The position numbers were made by a program, and so were the translations under genes. A stretch of DNA of 64,000 nucleotides from Agaricus subrufescens (Eukaryota > Basidiomycota > Agaricomycetes > Agaricales > Agaricaceae), in NCBI GenBank assembly GCA_029945375.1, contig CM057064.1, positions 1,054,001-1,118,000 on the forward strand, written 5' to 3'. The notes beneath the pieces are model-generated. The model was given only the letters and a program-made list of their open reading frames with translations. It searched no databases and was not told the origin of the DNA. This document shows, one piece after another, positions 31,379 through 43,010 of this stretch (its first letter is position 1; the number at the start of each line of letters is the position of its first letter).

Positions 31379-32679
31379 TCAAGATTTTACTACCGTTTGA
31401 GCAACGGTGATAGTCCCAGGATAAATATCTGTTTGTGAAGAAACCCTTTCAACTCCATGATCCGTCTTAACCGTCCCCAATTCAAGGTCACGTTCGAATT
31501 TACTCGTATTATGGTTTGAGATAAATGCGATCGATCCCAAAGTCGTGCTTCTAGCACTGGGGTTAGATTCTGATACGGCCGTTCCATAATCGAATTGAGT
31601 GAACTGTCGATCACGTCTGGCTGTAGCGCGGACGATGATAACATTAAATGCGATGCCAGTTGATATCAGAGTCTGCCAAAACAGTCGACATTCATTTCGT
31701 TTGAAGCGAAACGTGATTGAATTTTACTTACCATGTTGGAAGTAGGGTATAAAGCGTTGCTTCTTGACAGCGCCACGAAGAATGTGATTAGTACCATTGT
31801 GGTGTAAGCAGCCCCAGACTCCGCTATTACTCGCATTACTTTCCTCAGATGACTTGGCTGACGCACGGCAGATCCACTGCGAAGACTTAAGTGGCGCTCG
31901 CTTTCTCTCTCAACGCGCCATATACGCCAGATTAAAATACCTATCATGGTCTTGTCAGTGAAAGAGAGCCGAGTGGGCAACGATCATAGCGCACCTGAGG
32001 TAAGCGTGTTCTGGAAAGCTGTGATTGCAAAAACAGCCATTCCCCAGCGAAGAGCCGCGCTGGCACTGAGAGCGGATGCTTTGTCTGTAGTTGGGTTTGC
32101 CTCCACTTCGACAAACATAACACCCATAGCAATACCGGCGAGCCAAAGAACGATAGAGGGCGCCACGATTAGCCAGCGGCGTCCATAGACAACCCAACAA
32201 CGATATATCTACGAAATTGTGGTTGAATGACTAACTCGGAATTTTACACGAGTAGGTCCTTACCAAGACAAAGTCTCCGATGAACATGGATAGAACTTGC
32301 GTGCAGGACTGTTGTCTCTCAGTGATCTGGATTGTGACAAGCAAAATGTTGGAGATATACGCACCCGTGTGATATTGATCCAATCCCCGAGGTTTAGAAA
32401 CTCTTTCTCGGCATTAGGGGACTGAACAAAGGCGTGAAAGTTGTGTAGTAAACCAATAGCCACATCGAATGTGCATATCACAAACAAAACTAAGGCGATC
32501 ACAACCATCATCCAACGAATCTCATCCACGCGAAGCCATCGTTCCTCGTGTCCACTACCTGTGAACAAGAGCGAACGAGCACAGAAGATACATGTCACGA
32601 GGTACATCCCATAAAAGAGTGTTTCACAGAAGTTGCCTGCAAGTTGCGCAGCAGTTATCGGAAACTGCTCCGCAGACAT
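31379..32679 (-). CDS. Seven-helix membrane protein M1
   Basis: Member of a mushroom-type multi-spanning membrane family of unknown function, possibly a receptor. Exons on the minus strand: 32679-32365, 32308-32264, 32208-31995, 31940-31732 and 31672-31379, giving 358 aa. Seven hydrophobic segments fall near residues 13-38, 55-78, 107-122, 137-158, 180-203, 235-258 and 260-275. Landmarks are MSAEQFPITAAQLAGNF, IYRCWVVYGRRW after helix 3 (in the place of a GPCR DRY-like motif, though not that sequence), MGVMFVEVEANP and ILIWRIWRVERESERH. The C-terminal 85 residues are cytosolic-looking and Ser/Thr-rich. The frame is intact with canonical splice sites. A TATAAA-containing block lies about 85 bp upstream, shared with the other copies. 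It is the leftmost member of the array. Confidence 0.8.
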
Positions 32680-32754
32680 GATGAGCGCCCGCAGTAGGGG
32701 GAAGGTATGATACAGCGGCTGAGATAGGAAAGGTGGCGAAATTATTGATACTCC

Positions 32755-32790
32755 AGTCCGGGTTTATAGGCACCATAGCCATTAAGCTCG
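32755..32790 (-). promoter_or_regulatory. Conserved M-family promoter block (M1)
   Basis: The minus strand reads AATGGCTATGGTGCCTATAAAC about 85 bp before the start codon. The same layout, ATGGCT or a near match then CTATAA, lies before M3, M6 and the orphan M4 flank. Confidence 0.55.
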
Positions 32791-32799
32791 CAAAACAGC

Positions 32800-34239
32800 T
32801 GAGTGCGGATATGGCGGCGGGCTTTCCCAAATAACGGGCACGGAGGAATGGGGTTGATGCGCCGTAATGGCACTATTAACCATCTACTTCGAAGCTTACA
32901 ATTAAAGATTCATCTTCCGACGCCTGATCTGGTCTGTTTGTGTGCTTATCTTCCGATTACACCCACGACGTACCGGTCTCTCCATATGGAGCTCGAGATA
33001 CTTGAAACCATTAAACTTCAGTGATTGCTTTTTTCTGTTGGTTCTTCTAGAGTTGGGTATCACAATATAACAATAGAACATTGAATCCAATTCAGATGGT
33101 CCTGTGTACGATAGAGTCTTGAGATCATCTGTGAAGAGAATCTATTTAGGGCTCATTCGGATCAAAGAGAGCAACCACTATCAAATAGAGGGTGATGATC
33201 GGCTGGAGCCAGGGACGGCTTTTGTCATGAATCGCCGATAGATACTCACAGTACGGCTATTTCGCGACTAATGCGATCATAGATGGTTCTTCCTCGTCCA
33301 CGAGGCCGATCAGAAACCGACTATAGGTAATTTGCGCAAGGCAAGTTCATCACGGTGGGCCACAATCCGTAGATTGGATCAAGGACCCGAGAAAGGAGGG
33401 AGTGTGATTGTTGAAGCTTGAAGTTAAGCTGAAATGAGCTTTGTATTCACAGCAACGTGCATCAACACATGACTTAACGTTCTATTGGCAATCACCGCTG
33501 CCGCTGCTGCTTATTGGTCTTCATTTCATTCTAAGTAATTTAAGTACAGAATCTTTGTTCGGAGGCAGAACTCTTCCGATGTCATGCACCGTACCGAACA
33601 ACCGAACGAAAGTGAGAGTAATTGAAATGCCTGCGAGAGTCGATGGATCCCGCGGGATAACCAATTGCTCGTGGTCATCCCTTCTAACTAACGGCATCAA
33701 CGATAGTATGCTGCATGAACCCTCGTTTTTACAACTAAAACCAAACGGCTATCATGTCTGGTCAAAGGCGACGGAGAAACCTTCGAGCAGATAGCTGAAA
33801 TACGCAGCTGGCATATATAGATTTTGAGAGAACCTCTTCAACCACTCGCCTCCCAGACAAAGTCGGATGGGGAAGGTCCGAGCTAGACCCGGAATATACT
33901 AACTTCACGAAATCCGACAGTATCTATATCAGGAGCTGTCATTGTCTTGATTGGTGGACCCGATGAAACCTTCTCTTCAAGTTTTAACGTTATTTCCCAA
34001 AAACCCCTTGAGGTTTCGTTCAGAAAAAAATCCCTTCGCCTGATATCCTTCTGTATCACCTTGGGAATGTGCCATATTCGAAGGGACAAAGACATATATC
34101 GAGTGTTGACCAATGATGATAATTTCACAACTAATATAAAATCTCATCGGCATGAATCAAAATGATCCGGAAAAATGAAAAATGCTTTATGATATAAAGA
34201 TTGACCATGCTTTTTAGAAACAGTGATACTACGAGAATA
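32800..34239. other. Intergenic region, M1 to M2
   Basis: About 1.4 kb without a supported gene: distal upstream sequence of M1 and the 3' flank of M2. Several open frames of 60-117 codons have no domain. Confidence 0.45.
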
Positions 34240-35501
34240 CTAGTCGTGCCGTGAAGAAAGCTTTTCTGGATCGTAATGCATTGAAACCGTGGCCGGATCA
34301 AGATCTCGTTCAACCTTTGGAGCAAAGCTGAGCGAGCCAAAAGTCGTGCTTCCAGTTGTAGGAGTGGTTTCTGATATTATCGTTCCCACGTCATATTGAG
34401 TAAACTGTTGATCGCGTTTTGGTGTAGCACGGACGATGATGACGTTGAATGCGATTCCAGTTGTTATCAAAGTCTGGTATAACAGTCATGTTCATTTGAG
34501 CCACTGACAGTCTCCAAAAAGGGCATGATTGATTTTTTCTTACCATGTCAGAGGTAGGGTATAAGGCATTGCTCTTTGATATGCCCACGAAGAATGTGAG
34601 GAGCGTCATGGCAGTATAAGCGGCCCCAGATTCCGCTATAACTCGGATCACTTTCCTCAGGTGATTGGGGTGACGCAATTCAGGTCCATTGCTAAGACTG
34701 AAGTGGCGGTCACTTTCTCTTTCAACAGACCATATACGCCATATCAAGATAGCTATCAAAAAACTGTGAGTAAGGGAAAAGCATGCGGACAGTAGTTGTG
34801 GCATACCCGAGGTAAGGGTGTTCTGGAATGCTGTCATTGCGAAAACAGCTAATCCCCAACGAAGGGCTGCGCTGGCACCAAGGGCTGATGCCTTATCCGT
34901 GCTCGGATTCACTTCGACCTCTACAAACATGACGCCCATGGCGATGCCGGCAACCCAAAGAATGATGGATGGCGTTACAATCAGCCACCGACGTCCATAA
35001 ACAACCCAACAACGATATATCTACGAATTTTCACGCTGTTCAGTGCCTGACTGGGAATTTTTGAACGAGTAGATCTTTACCAAGACAAAGTCACCGATAA
35101 ACATCGCTAGAACTTGTGTGCAGGTCTGTTGATCCACATTTCAAAAATTCAATGGATAAGAAAAGTTTTGATCGGGATATACTCACCCGTGTGATATTAA
35201 TCCAATCCCCTAGATTTAGGAACTCCTTCTCGGCGTCATCTGACTGAACAAAGGCGCGAAAATTGTGCAGCAGTCCAATAGCCAGATCGAATGTGCATAT
35301 CACAAACAACAACGAGGCAATTGTGACCATCATCCAACGAATCTCGTCAACACGAAGTCTTCTTTCCTCGTGTCCACTACCTCTGAATAAGAGCGAGCGA
35401 GCACAGAAGATACATGTCACAAGATAGATTCCGTAGAACAGAGTTTCACAGAAGTTGCCTGCAAGTTGTGCCGCGGTTATTGGAAATTGTTCTGCGGACA
35501 T
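34240..35501 (-). CDS. Seven-helix membrane protein M2
   Basis: Second intact member. Exons on the minus strand: 35501-35187, 35125-35081, 35020-34807, 34752-34544 and 34473-34240, giving 338 aa. The first four exons have exactly the lengths of M1 (315, 45, 214, 209 nt), so the structure is fully conserved and only the tail differs. Landmarks are MSAEQFPITAAQLAGNFCET, TCTQVLAMFIGDFVL, IYRCWVVYGRRWLIV, ILIWRIWSVERESDRH and RVIAESGAAYTAMTLLTFFV. The soluble tail is shorter and ends KLSSRHD. Function unknown. It is the closest match to M1 in the membrane region, which fits local duplication. Confidence 0.8.
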
Positions 35502-35557
35502 AACGGGGTGATAGCGTCCGTGAGGGAGGGAAGGTTGGAGGTGCCAATACACCGTTC

Positions 35558-35595
35558 GAGGTTTATAAGTCCCACATCCATCAGGCTTAGGACAT
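35558..35595 (-). promoter_or_regulatory. Conserved M-family promoter block (M2)
   Basis: The minus strand has GATGGATGTGGGACTTATAAAC about 60 bp before the start codon, a divergent form of the shared block with an intact TATA box. Confidence 0.5.
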
Positions 35596-35599
35596 AGCT

Positions 35600-36322
35600 T
35601 CGCGCAAATACAGCAAGCGTTGCCGAAGAGCGGATGATAGAGGGATGCGGTTGATGGGCCTAAACAAGGGCCTAAAGGTACTATAAGTTGATCTCAGTGA
35701 TCTAGACGGGTCATGTACCCACGTGTGCCGGTTTACTCCATCCGGAGTTCGGTTAACAACTGAAAATGACCTATAACAGTGAATGTTTCTTCTGTTTATC
35801 CCTTCTAAGTCGAGAAGCGTTGAATATCACATGGAGCTTGAATCCAATTCTAGTGGCTATGTTAGTGCTCAAGGGCCTTGCGATTGTTCGAGAGGGGAGT
35901 ATATTTAGGACCAATAACTGTTCGGCATCCTTGTAGCCGAGAAGTCGATGTCGTGCAACACAGTCTCGATTCTTCAATTACCTGACCTTACACCCCTTAC
36001 GCCCCAATAATCATGGGATCTACTGAACTTGGCATGTTTCAAGTAGTAATCTCTCGTTTTGATAACGGTCACTATCTTTGGCTTGAGCGATAGCTCAAGG
36101 GGAGATATTTATTGGTGGCAGAGTATCAAATGATGCTTCATTATGTACATTTCATGGTTTCATGGCTAACTGGTAGGCTGCTTAAGCTCCTCGAAGTTTA
36201 CAATAATCACAATAAAATACTACAATTCCAAAGAATGATCATAAGAAAAAAATGCGCTATATCATATCAAGAATAATAGCAACAGCACCAGGATGAAAAT
36301 CTGATTATGGAATAAGGCCCTT
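35600..36322. other. Intergenic region, M2 to M3
   Basis: No gene is seen. The part next to M3 resembles the 3' flanks of M4 and M6, for example the GGTGGCAGAGT stretch at about 36114. Confidence 0.45.
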
Positions 36323-37569
36323 TTAAGGATCCGTGTTAGCAGTCGTCAGCCTAGCATCTTGTTCGGTTTGACTATCACGATCCAGGATAGAGCTGATCGA
36401 TCCAGAAGTTGTGGTTTCATTTATCATCCTAAATTCTGGCATTGTCGCTCGTGAATTAAATTGTGTACTAAACTGTTGATCACGACTTGCTGTAGCACGT
36501 ATAATGATGACATTGAAGGAGATTCCTGCAGTAATCAGAGCCTGGCATTATAGGCACATTCATTTTGGTTGCTTAAGCGCCTCTGGACCAAGCCATGGTG
36601 GGGTTTTTACTCACTATAGCAGAAGTAGGATATACTGCATTACTTTTCGACAAGCCCACGAAGAAAGTAATGAGCACCATAACGGTATTAGCGGCACCAG
36701 ATTCCGCTATCACTCGAATCACTTTCCCAAGCTGACTGGACTGACACATACTTGACCCACTGCCGCCAAAATTATAGTGGCGCTCGCATTCTTTTTCAAC
36801 ACGCCATATGCGCCAAATTAGGATGCCTAACATAGCATACTGGTCAAAAGATAGTCGTACTGATGACGATCATGATGCACCTGAGGTGAGCGTGGTCTGG
36901 ACAGCAGCGATCGCGCAAAGAGCCAATGCCCAGCGAAGAGCTGTGTTACCACCAATGGCAGATGCCTTGTCTGTGTTTGGGCTCCATTGAGCTTCCACTA
37001 ACATGACGCCCATGGCAACAGCGGCAAACCAGAGGGTGATAGATGGTATTACAATCAGCCAGCGATGCCCATATACAATCCAACAACGATATACCTACAA
37101 AGTTAGACTTGGAAATTTTTTGACCCGACTCGAGGGGATACTTACCAAGACAATGCCATTAATCAATACGGATAGAGCTACCGTGCAGGACTGTCACATC
37201 AAATTCCGATAGTCTGAGTTATGGCAAAAAAAAAAATGGAATGGATATACGTACTCGTGCGACGTTAATCCAGTCCCCGGGATTTAGGAACTCTTTCTCC
37301 GGGTTATCTGACTGAACAAAGGCGCGGATATTATGTAGCAGGCCGGTAGATAGATTGAATGTGCAGATCACAAACAGCAACGACGAGATCACGATCATCA
37401 TCCAGCGAATCTCGTTCATACGGAGCCACCGTGCCTCATATCCACTACCCGTGAACAAGAGCGAGCGAGCACAGAAGCCGCATGTGACAAGATATATCCC
37501 GTAGAACAGACTTTCGCAGAAGCTTCCTGCAAGTTGCGCTGCAGTAATTGGAAACTGCTCTGCAGACAT
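36323..37569 (-). CDS. Seven-helix membrane protein M3
   Basis: Third intact member. Exons on the minus strand: 37569-37255, 37190-37146, 37094-36881, 36826-36615 and 36541-36323, giving 334 aa. Exon 4 is 212 nt rather than 209, a feature shared with M6, so M3, M4 and M6 form a subgroup. Landmarks are MSAEQFPITAAQLAGSFCES, SCTVALSVLINGIVL (the conserved Gly-Asp of exon 2 is changed to Asn-Gly), VYRCWIVYGHRW, ILIWRIWRVEKECERH and RVIAESGAANTVMVLITFFV. It has a short Thr/Ser-rich tail. All splice sites are GT-AG. Function unknown. Confidence 0.78.
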
Positions 37570-37643
37570 GATGAGGGAGGAGCACCCGTGGATTCGGGGG
37601 ATGGTATAGCACAGCAGAGATAGAAAACAACGAAGATCAGTCC

Positions 37644-37676
37644 AAGTTATAGGCCGGACAGCCATCAGGTGGAGTC
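37644..37676 (-). promoter_or_regulatory. Conserved M-family promoter block (M3)
   Basis: The minus strand reads CTGATGGCTGTCCGGCCTATAA about 80 bp before the start. It is nearly identical to the orphan block at 42755-42785 and to that of M6. Confidence 0.6.
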
Positions 37677-38406
37677 GAAACTATTTGAGACAATCGCATT
37701 GGCATGAATTTATGGGTGTGAGTGTCAAGTTGATCCTTATTGGTTTAAAGCAAACTTAGATTCTGACGGTATTTTACGGATTAATGACTGCAATGAGTTG
37801 CGTCATAGGACTTTTCTTCACAGGGTTTTGATCTTGCAAGTCAGTCCCTCGCTTATCCAAAGACTCTAACTCTCCTCTCTGCAACAAGAATGCCGCACCC
37901 ATCGTTCCCAAAAGTGGGAAGATCAATAATCCCCAGTGATGACATGTAGCAGTAACAGTTGCCAACTGCCAGCCAGAGCTCCCACGCACTAAGCCAGCAA
38001 AGCCGATCCCAAGCCAGCGCATGCAAATTGTGATGCATTGATGGCTCATCATTAGTCGACTGATTAGCATCCACTCATTATCTATTTTTTTGTACAAATG
38101 GGCCCGCAAAATACACATGCTGCCACAATGACTTAAAGAAGAATATTTATCGGTGGCAGAGTGTGACAGAATACTCTGACATGTATCTTCTGCGATTACT
38201 CAGTGAACTAGTAGATTGCTTAACCTTCTTGGGGTTTGTAATAGTTACGATAAAATAATATAGGTCCTAAGAGCAATGATAACAAAATATGATATATCAT
38301 ATCAAGATGTTACTGTTTGAGCAATAACAATAGCATCAGGTTGAAAATTTGATTATAAAGTAAGGCCTTTTTCAAGACCCGTCTTAGGTATTGTCGGCTC
38401 AGCATC
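37677..38406. other. M3 upstream flank and M4 3' flank
   Basis: 37690-37930 is M3 5' flank, matching 42790-43000 and 47950-48130. 38150-38400 is the 3' flank of the M4 remnant, matching 46370-46570 beside M6. No separate gene. Confidence 0.5.
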
Positions 38407-38756
38407 TCATTCGGTTTGACCATCATGATCTGGGATAGAGCAGATTGACCCAAAGGTTGTGGTCCCAACTGTCATGCTAAATTCTGGCATTGTTGCTTGT
38501 GAGTCGAATTGTGTAAATCGTTGATCACGGTTTGCTGTAGCACAAATAATGATGACATTGAAGGCAATCCCTGTTGTAATCAAAGCCTGGCATTATAGGC
38601 ACGTTCATTTAGCTGCTTAAGCATTTTTGGATTGAGTCATGATGAGGTTTCTACTCACTATGGCAGAAGTAGGGTATATGACATTACTTTTTGACAGGCC
38701 CACGAAGAAGGTAATGAGCATCATGGTGGCATAAGCAGCACCAGATTCTGCTTAAT
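38407..38756 (-). pseudogene. Seven-helix membrane protein M4, 3' fragment
   Basis: Only the end of exon 4 (AESGAAYATMMLITFFVGLS) and exon 5 (ALITTGIAFNVIIIC...) remain, with the family intron between (donor gtgagt, acceptor gccag). A TGA cuts the tail early at 38407. Exons 1-3 and most of exon 4 are missing. The break is at 38757, where a probable copia LTR begins. The gene's own 5' flank survives at 42706-43010, on the far side of about 3.9 kb of retroelement sequence. Confidence 0.85.
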
Positions 38757-39134
38757 AGAAATAATACTCAGTGATACGACGATGTCGTGTTGATCACTAT
38801 ATTTACCTAATAGAAATAATACTGAACTACTGTAAGCATAATGAAGATGTGAAAGAGTATTTTACTCACCTCAGTGATACGACGATGTCGTGTTGATCAC
38901 TGAGGTGTTTGGGTGGCTTTTAGTGCCTTATATACCCGGCATGCTCGGCTACGTCTCAACTGTACAGTTATTTGAATAAAAGGAATAAGGGTGAAATGGG
39001 GAATTGAAAGTAAAAGGAATTTCAAACGAAAAGTTGTTCTAGTTACAATGGCCGTTTATAGAAAATAGAAAGGGTCATCAAGACCAAATATAGAAAGTTA
39101 AAGATGAAGTAGATATGCCAAAGTACTCACAATA
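38757..39134 (-). repeat. Probable 3' LTR of the copia element
   Basis: It lies between the M4 break and a polypurine tract (minus strand AAGTAGGGGAAG, about 39137-39148) that follows the copia RNase H. Inside are two copies of CAGTGATACGACGATGTCGT and a TAATAGAAATAATACT direct repeat. No second LTR is present for comparison, so the limits are tentative. Confidence 0.5.
38866..38906. repeat. 41-bp imperfect palindrome
   Basis: CACCTCAGTGAT at the left is the exact inverse of ATCACTGAGGTG at the right. The centre has its own small inverted repeat, ACGAC-GAT-GTCGT. A partial second copy lies at about 38769-38801. As RNA it would form a strong hairpin. Confidence 0.7.
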
Positions 39135-39144
39135 CTTCCCCTAC

Positions 39145-41309
39145 TTAGGCATTCTCCTTCATAATGACTCCTTGGATGTCTATTCCATTGCAGCAGCATA
39201 TGACTGCATCATGTGCCAATGGTTTGGTAAGAATGTTGGCAAGGTTGGCGGAGGAGGGGGTGTAAACGAAAGTGATGTCACTGTTGTTCACCTTTTCTTT
39301 AACAAAATGGAACTTGACTCTAATGTGCTTCATACGACAATGGTTCTTGTTTTTCTTTGTATTGGTGATTGCTCCATTATTGTCAGCATGTATTATTGTC
39401 AGTCCCTCTTGTGGTAATCCAATTTCATCCAGGAATTTCTCCAACCAGATAGCTTGTTGCGCTGCCCTCATAAAACCCATATACTCCACTTCCACAGTGG
39501 AGACAGCCACAGTCTCTTGTCTCTTACTCGCCCAGGATACTGCTCCACCTGCTACAAAGAAAATATGACCTTCTGTTGAACAACTAGAGTCCGTGTCACC
39601 GGCATAATCTGCATTGATGTATCCAATCAGTTTCAGGCTTCCCCCTCTCCTATATGTGATCCCATAGTCCAAAGTTCCCTTCACATATTCAAGTGTGTGT
39701 TTCAGAGCTTCCCAGTGAGCCCGACCGGGGTTATTGGCAAATCTCGATAGGAGGTTAACGGCGAAAGATAGATCTGGTCGAGTAGCAACCTGGAGCCACA
39801 TCAATGCCCCAAGAGCTTCTCAATATAATACCTTTCTCATTTCTTTGCATTTGAAATCGTTTTGGGGGGAGTCATTGGATGTTAATGAGAGACTGGCTGG
39901 TAGGGGTGTGGATTGGGGTTTTGCTTCGGTGAGATTGAAGCGTGTCAGGAGACATCCACAGAATGCTTTCTGCGAAAGGCAGATGTCACCATTTTTGTTC
40001 CTGTCAATTCACATACCTAAGATGTGATGCGCTTCCCCTAAGTCCTTAATCTCATAGCTATGCGCCATTTTTTCCTTTGCCTTCAACTCTCCAGCCTTGG
40101 TATTTGATGCTCTGAGGACATCATCAGTCCATGTTGAGGTAAGGGTAAACTCATCGTCATCTACTTTTGAACGGACTTGTGAGTTGGCCTTCAATTTATA
40201 GTAGCCATGGCCTTGGTACATCCTATCAAGATTTTGTGCCCAATCGTGGGCCCCCTGCATGGTCCCATAGAGGGTTTTTAATAAATGCCATACCTTTCCT
40301 TCCCCCTCTTCAAAACCCTTTGGGGGCTCCATGTACACCTCATAGTGGTTGTCACTGTTCAACTAGGCAGAAACAAAATTGACTTGCCAAAGTCACATCC
40401 CCCTTGACACCACCACAGCACACACCATTCTCACCGATTCCATCTGAGCAACCAATGCATAGGTTTCGTCGTAATCTTCCCCCAACACCTGAGTAAAGCC
40501 CTTTGCCACTATCCTCGCTTTTCTTGCAGCAACGTTCCCGTCTTCATCGAACTTAAGAGCATAAACCCATCTCGACTGCACAACATTCTTCCCAACTGGA
40601 CGGTCCACGACCTTGAAAACACTCTTTTCTTGCATCATATTGAACTCCTTTTCCATTGGTGCCAACCACAGATCTGACTTATACATGGCCTCACAATATG
40701 TCTTAGGAACCCAAGTCTTGCTATTGACATTGACAATGTTAGCCTCCATCTGTTGCTGATATTCCAGGCTCTCCATCATTCGTTTTGATGGTCGCGTGAT
40801 CCTCCCTGAACACTGCAGGGGCACTATGGCAGTGTTATTGGGTTTTTCAATTGAATCCAGTTCGGTGGATGTTAGCTTGGACTCTATTCGGGCTTCCTCG
40901 ACATCATCCCTTTCCCCAATAGTCATAGTCGGGGGCTTCAATTGATCAGCTTTGCATGTATGTAATGATGCCATATCTAATGGGCGGGGAGCATTTGCTG
41001 AATCCATGCTGGTCATGTGCAGGGTGTCTGCATCAGCAAAGGTGTTGTCGTAGGAGATATTGTTGGAGGGAGTGGTGTAGTTGATCGCTCCCTTGTCAAA
41101 AATGACATCCTGTGAGCGTGATATGCATCCTGTGGTGTGGTCCAAAAGCTTGTAGCCCAATGTACCATAGTATCCAATCAGCACAAGCTTCACTGACTGT
41201 GGAGTGAGTTTTGAGATATTGAGGTCTAAGGGAACATGGGCATAAGCTGCTGAGCCATATGCGCAGAGATGCGAAACATCTTGTCACTTCCCCATCCATA
41301 TTTTGGCGG
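39145..41309 (-). mobile_element. Degraded Ty1/copia retroelement (integrase end, RT, RNase H)
   Basis: Minus-strand coding relics in order: the integrase C-terminal region (AAYAHVPLDLNISKL, LVLIGYYGTLGYKLLDHTTG), a linker, the RT N-terminus (WLAPMEKEFNMM, VVQSRWVYALKFDEDGN), the RT middle (VYMEPPKGFEEGEGKVWHLL, LKTLYGTMQGAHDW), and RNase H (ATRPDLSFAVNLLSRFANNP, INADYAGDTDSS, VSTVEVEYMGFMRAAQQAIW). Stops break it, for example between 40362 and 40393 and near 39840. gag, protease and the integrase catalytic core are absent: the sequence stops at 41309, where repeat copy C begins. It is not autonomous. Confidence 0.9.
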
Positions 41310-42705
41310 TGTTACGGCCCCAGCCATTTTACACATGAAAATATACGTTTAATGTGGTTAGGTGTACGTATTAAGTTCGAGAATGAACAATCGATCACCC
41401 AGTTAGAGATAATCTCAGTCGAGGACATGTGTGAAGAGAGGTTGACCTAGGGGACAGTCGAGATTGCATCCGCGATTCCTAGCAGGAAAACTGTACTGCT
41501 AGGGGAAATATAATCGCGTTTGAGGACTTTAAAACAGAAGTCTTGAGGCTGAGTCTAGGGAGACTTTATTGGGAATTATCATCAAGACTGGCTATGGGAT
41601 GGCTCGAGGACTTAGCGGAACGCGGTTCCTTCAGCAGACCTTATGCTAAACCGAATCTATAACTACTACCTGCCTAATAAGGAAAGGGCTAGGAAGTAGA
41701 TGACTTACACATGTCGAGACTGAATTAACCTGAAGCGAGACTGTTGGAATTGTTGGTCGAGACTCTGGATCAGGCGGTAATAGTGATAATCTCGAAGCAA
41801 CTAAAGGAGATAGAAGCATAGTCTAATCGAGGACATCTTATCAACGGGATAATCAGTGGGGGGTGCGCCTGAGAGTTTCTAGACTAGGGTCTAGGGTTAG
41901 AAGCTCGTTAGCCAATGAGGAGTGGAAGATTAGGCAAGTGCGATGTTTGGTCGAGGAGACTGAATAGTCAAGACTGTTGATTGGTGGAGAAAGATGAGTC
42001 GAGGAGACTATACCCATTCAGTGCTGGATACGGACTTGGTTATCTGTTTCATATTTGTTTATTTTGTCTCAGTTTTTTATTGTGTATCGTATATAGTCAC
42101 CAGTCGAGGACGAGGTTCAGGATCGAATCTTTGCCCAAGCACTGTGCAAGTGAAATCGAGTTTGGTTAAACTTTGCAGTATTCTAAGCATTTCTTAAAGT
42201 TCTTTCTCAACTCAGAAGGACTTGTGTTCTGCTTGAGAGAGTATCTTCACTAGTCTAATAGGATCGCAATAGCATTTGGTGCTAGCTCGACTTGTCTTGC
42301 AGTCTGTCTCGAAGCACAAAGGCAGGTCAAGGCTCTCCGAGTTTGTTGAGGCATCACTAGGGCAGACTCGCTACCCCTCCTAGATAGGTGTCTAACCCAT
42401 CCTATTGAGGACAGTTGTCGCGAGCTTAGCCACTCGTCGTGAAGGTTCTAATCGAAACAGCATAGGTCTGTAAGAGGTCTCTATTCAGTCGAGACTTGTT
42501 TCACATTTCTATTCTACCCCTATTTTCATTTAATACTTAATCGAGACTCTTACTTTCACTTTCTTTCTGATTTATTCTCCCCACGAACTGCACTCGAGAC
42601 TCAGTGTAATTCAAAGGGTTGCATTCGCATTCGATTTTATATTTTTTATATTTTTTATATTTTTTATATTTTATTTTCCACATTCACACCGATCTAGTCT
42701 CTTCA
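41310..42705 (-). repeat. 1.4-kb LTR-like repeat, copy C
   Basis: Inverted relative to copies A and B. The plus strand runs TGTTACGGCC to GTCTCTTCA. It is the most CpG-rich copy and so the best guide to the original sequence. Its two flanks come from different sequences (copia integrase on one side, M-family 5' flank on the other), so it sits at a rearranged junction. The right-flank bases read ACCGT on the minus strand, the same five bases that flank copy B. Confidence 0.85.
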
Positions 42706-43010
42706 ACGGTATACCACAGCAGCAGCAGATATAGGAAACGATGAGGACCAGTCCAAGTTATAGGCCGGGCAGCCATCAGGTCGAGTCAAAAACTACTTGA
42801 ACCAACCACATAAATCTATGGGCGTGAGCCTCAGGTTGATTTTTATCGGGTTAAAGCATAACTTAGATTCTGGCAGTGTTTTACAGATTGATGACTGTAA
42901 TGAGTTGCGTCATAATTCTTCGCAGGGTTTTGATCTTGGTCGCTTCTTCAAAGGCTCTAACTCTCCTCTTTGCAACTAGAATGCCGCACCAGTCTCCTCT
43001 TAGTGTCATC
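42706..43010 (-). other. Orphan 5' flank of M4
   Basis: Begins acggtataccacagcagcag, which matches sequence about 35 bp before the M6 start codon, and includes the CTGATGGCTGCCCGGCCTATAA promoter block at 42755-42785. It extends to matches with the M3 (37690-37930) and M6 (47950-48130) upstream regions. No coding exon follows, so this is the promoter of a destroyed gene. Confidence 0.75.

Noticed and set aside
41310..42705. Repeat C as the 5' LTR of the adjacent copia element
   Set aside because: The copia integrase reading frame runs right up to the junction with no primer site, gag or protease between, and repeats A and B lie next to no copia sequence. The two are joined by rearrangement, though a distant link cannot be excluded.
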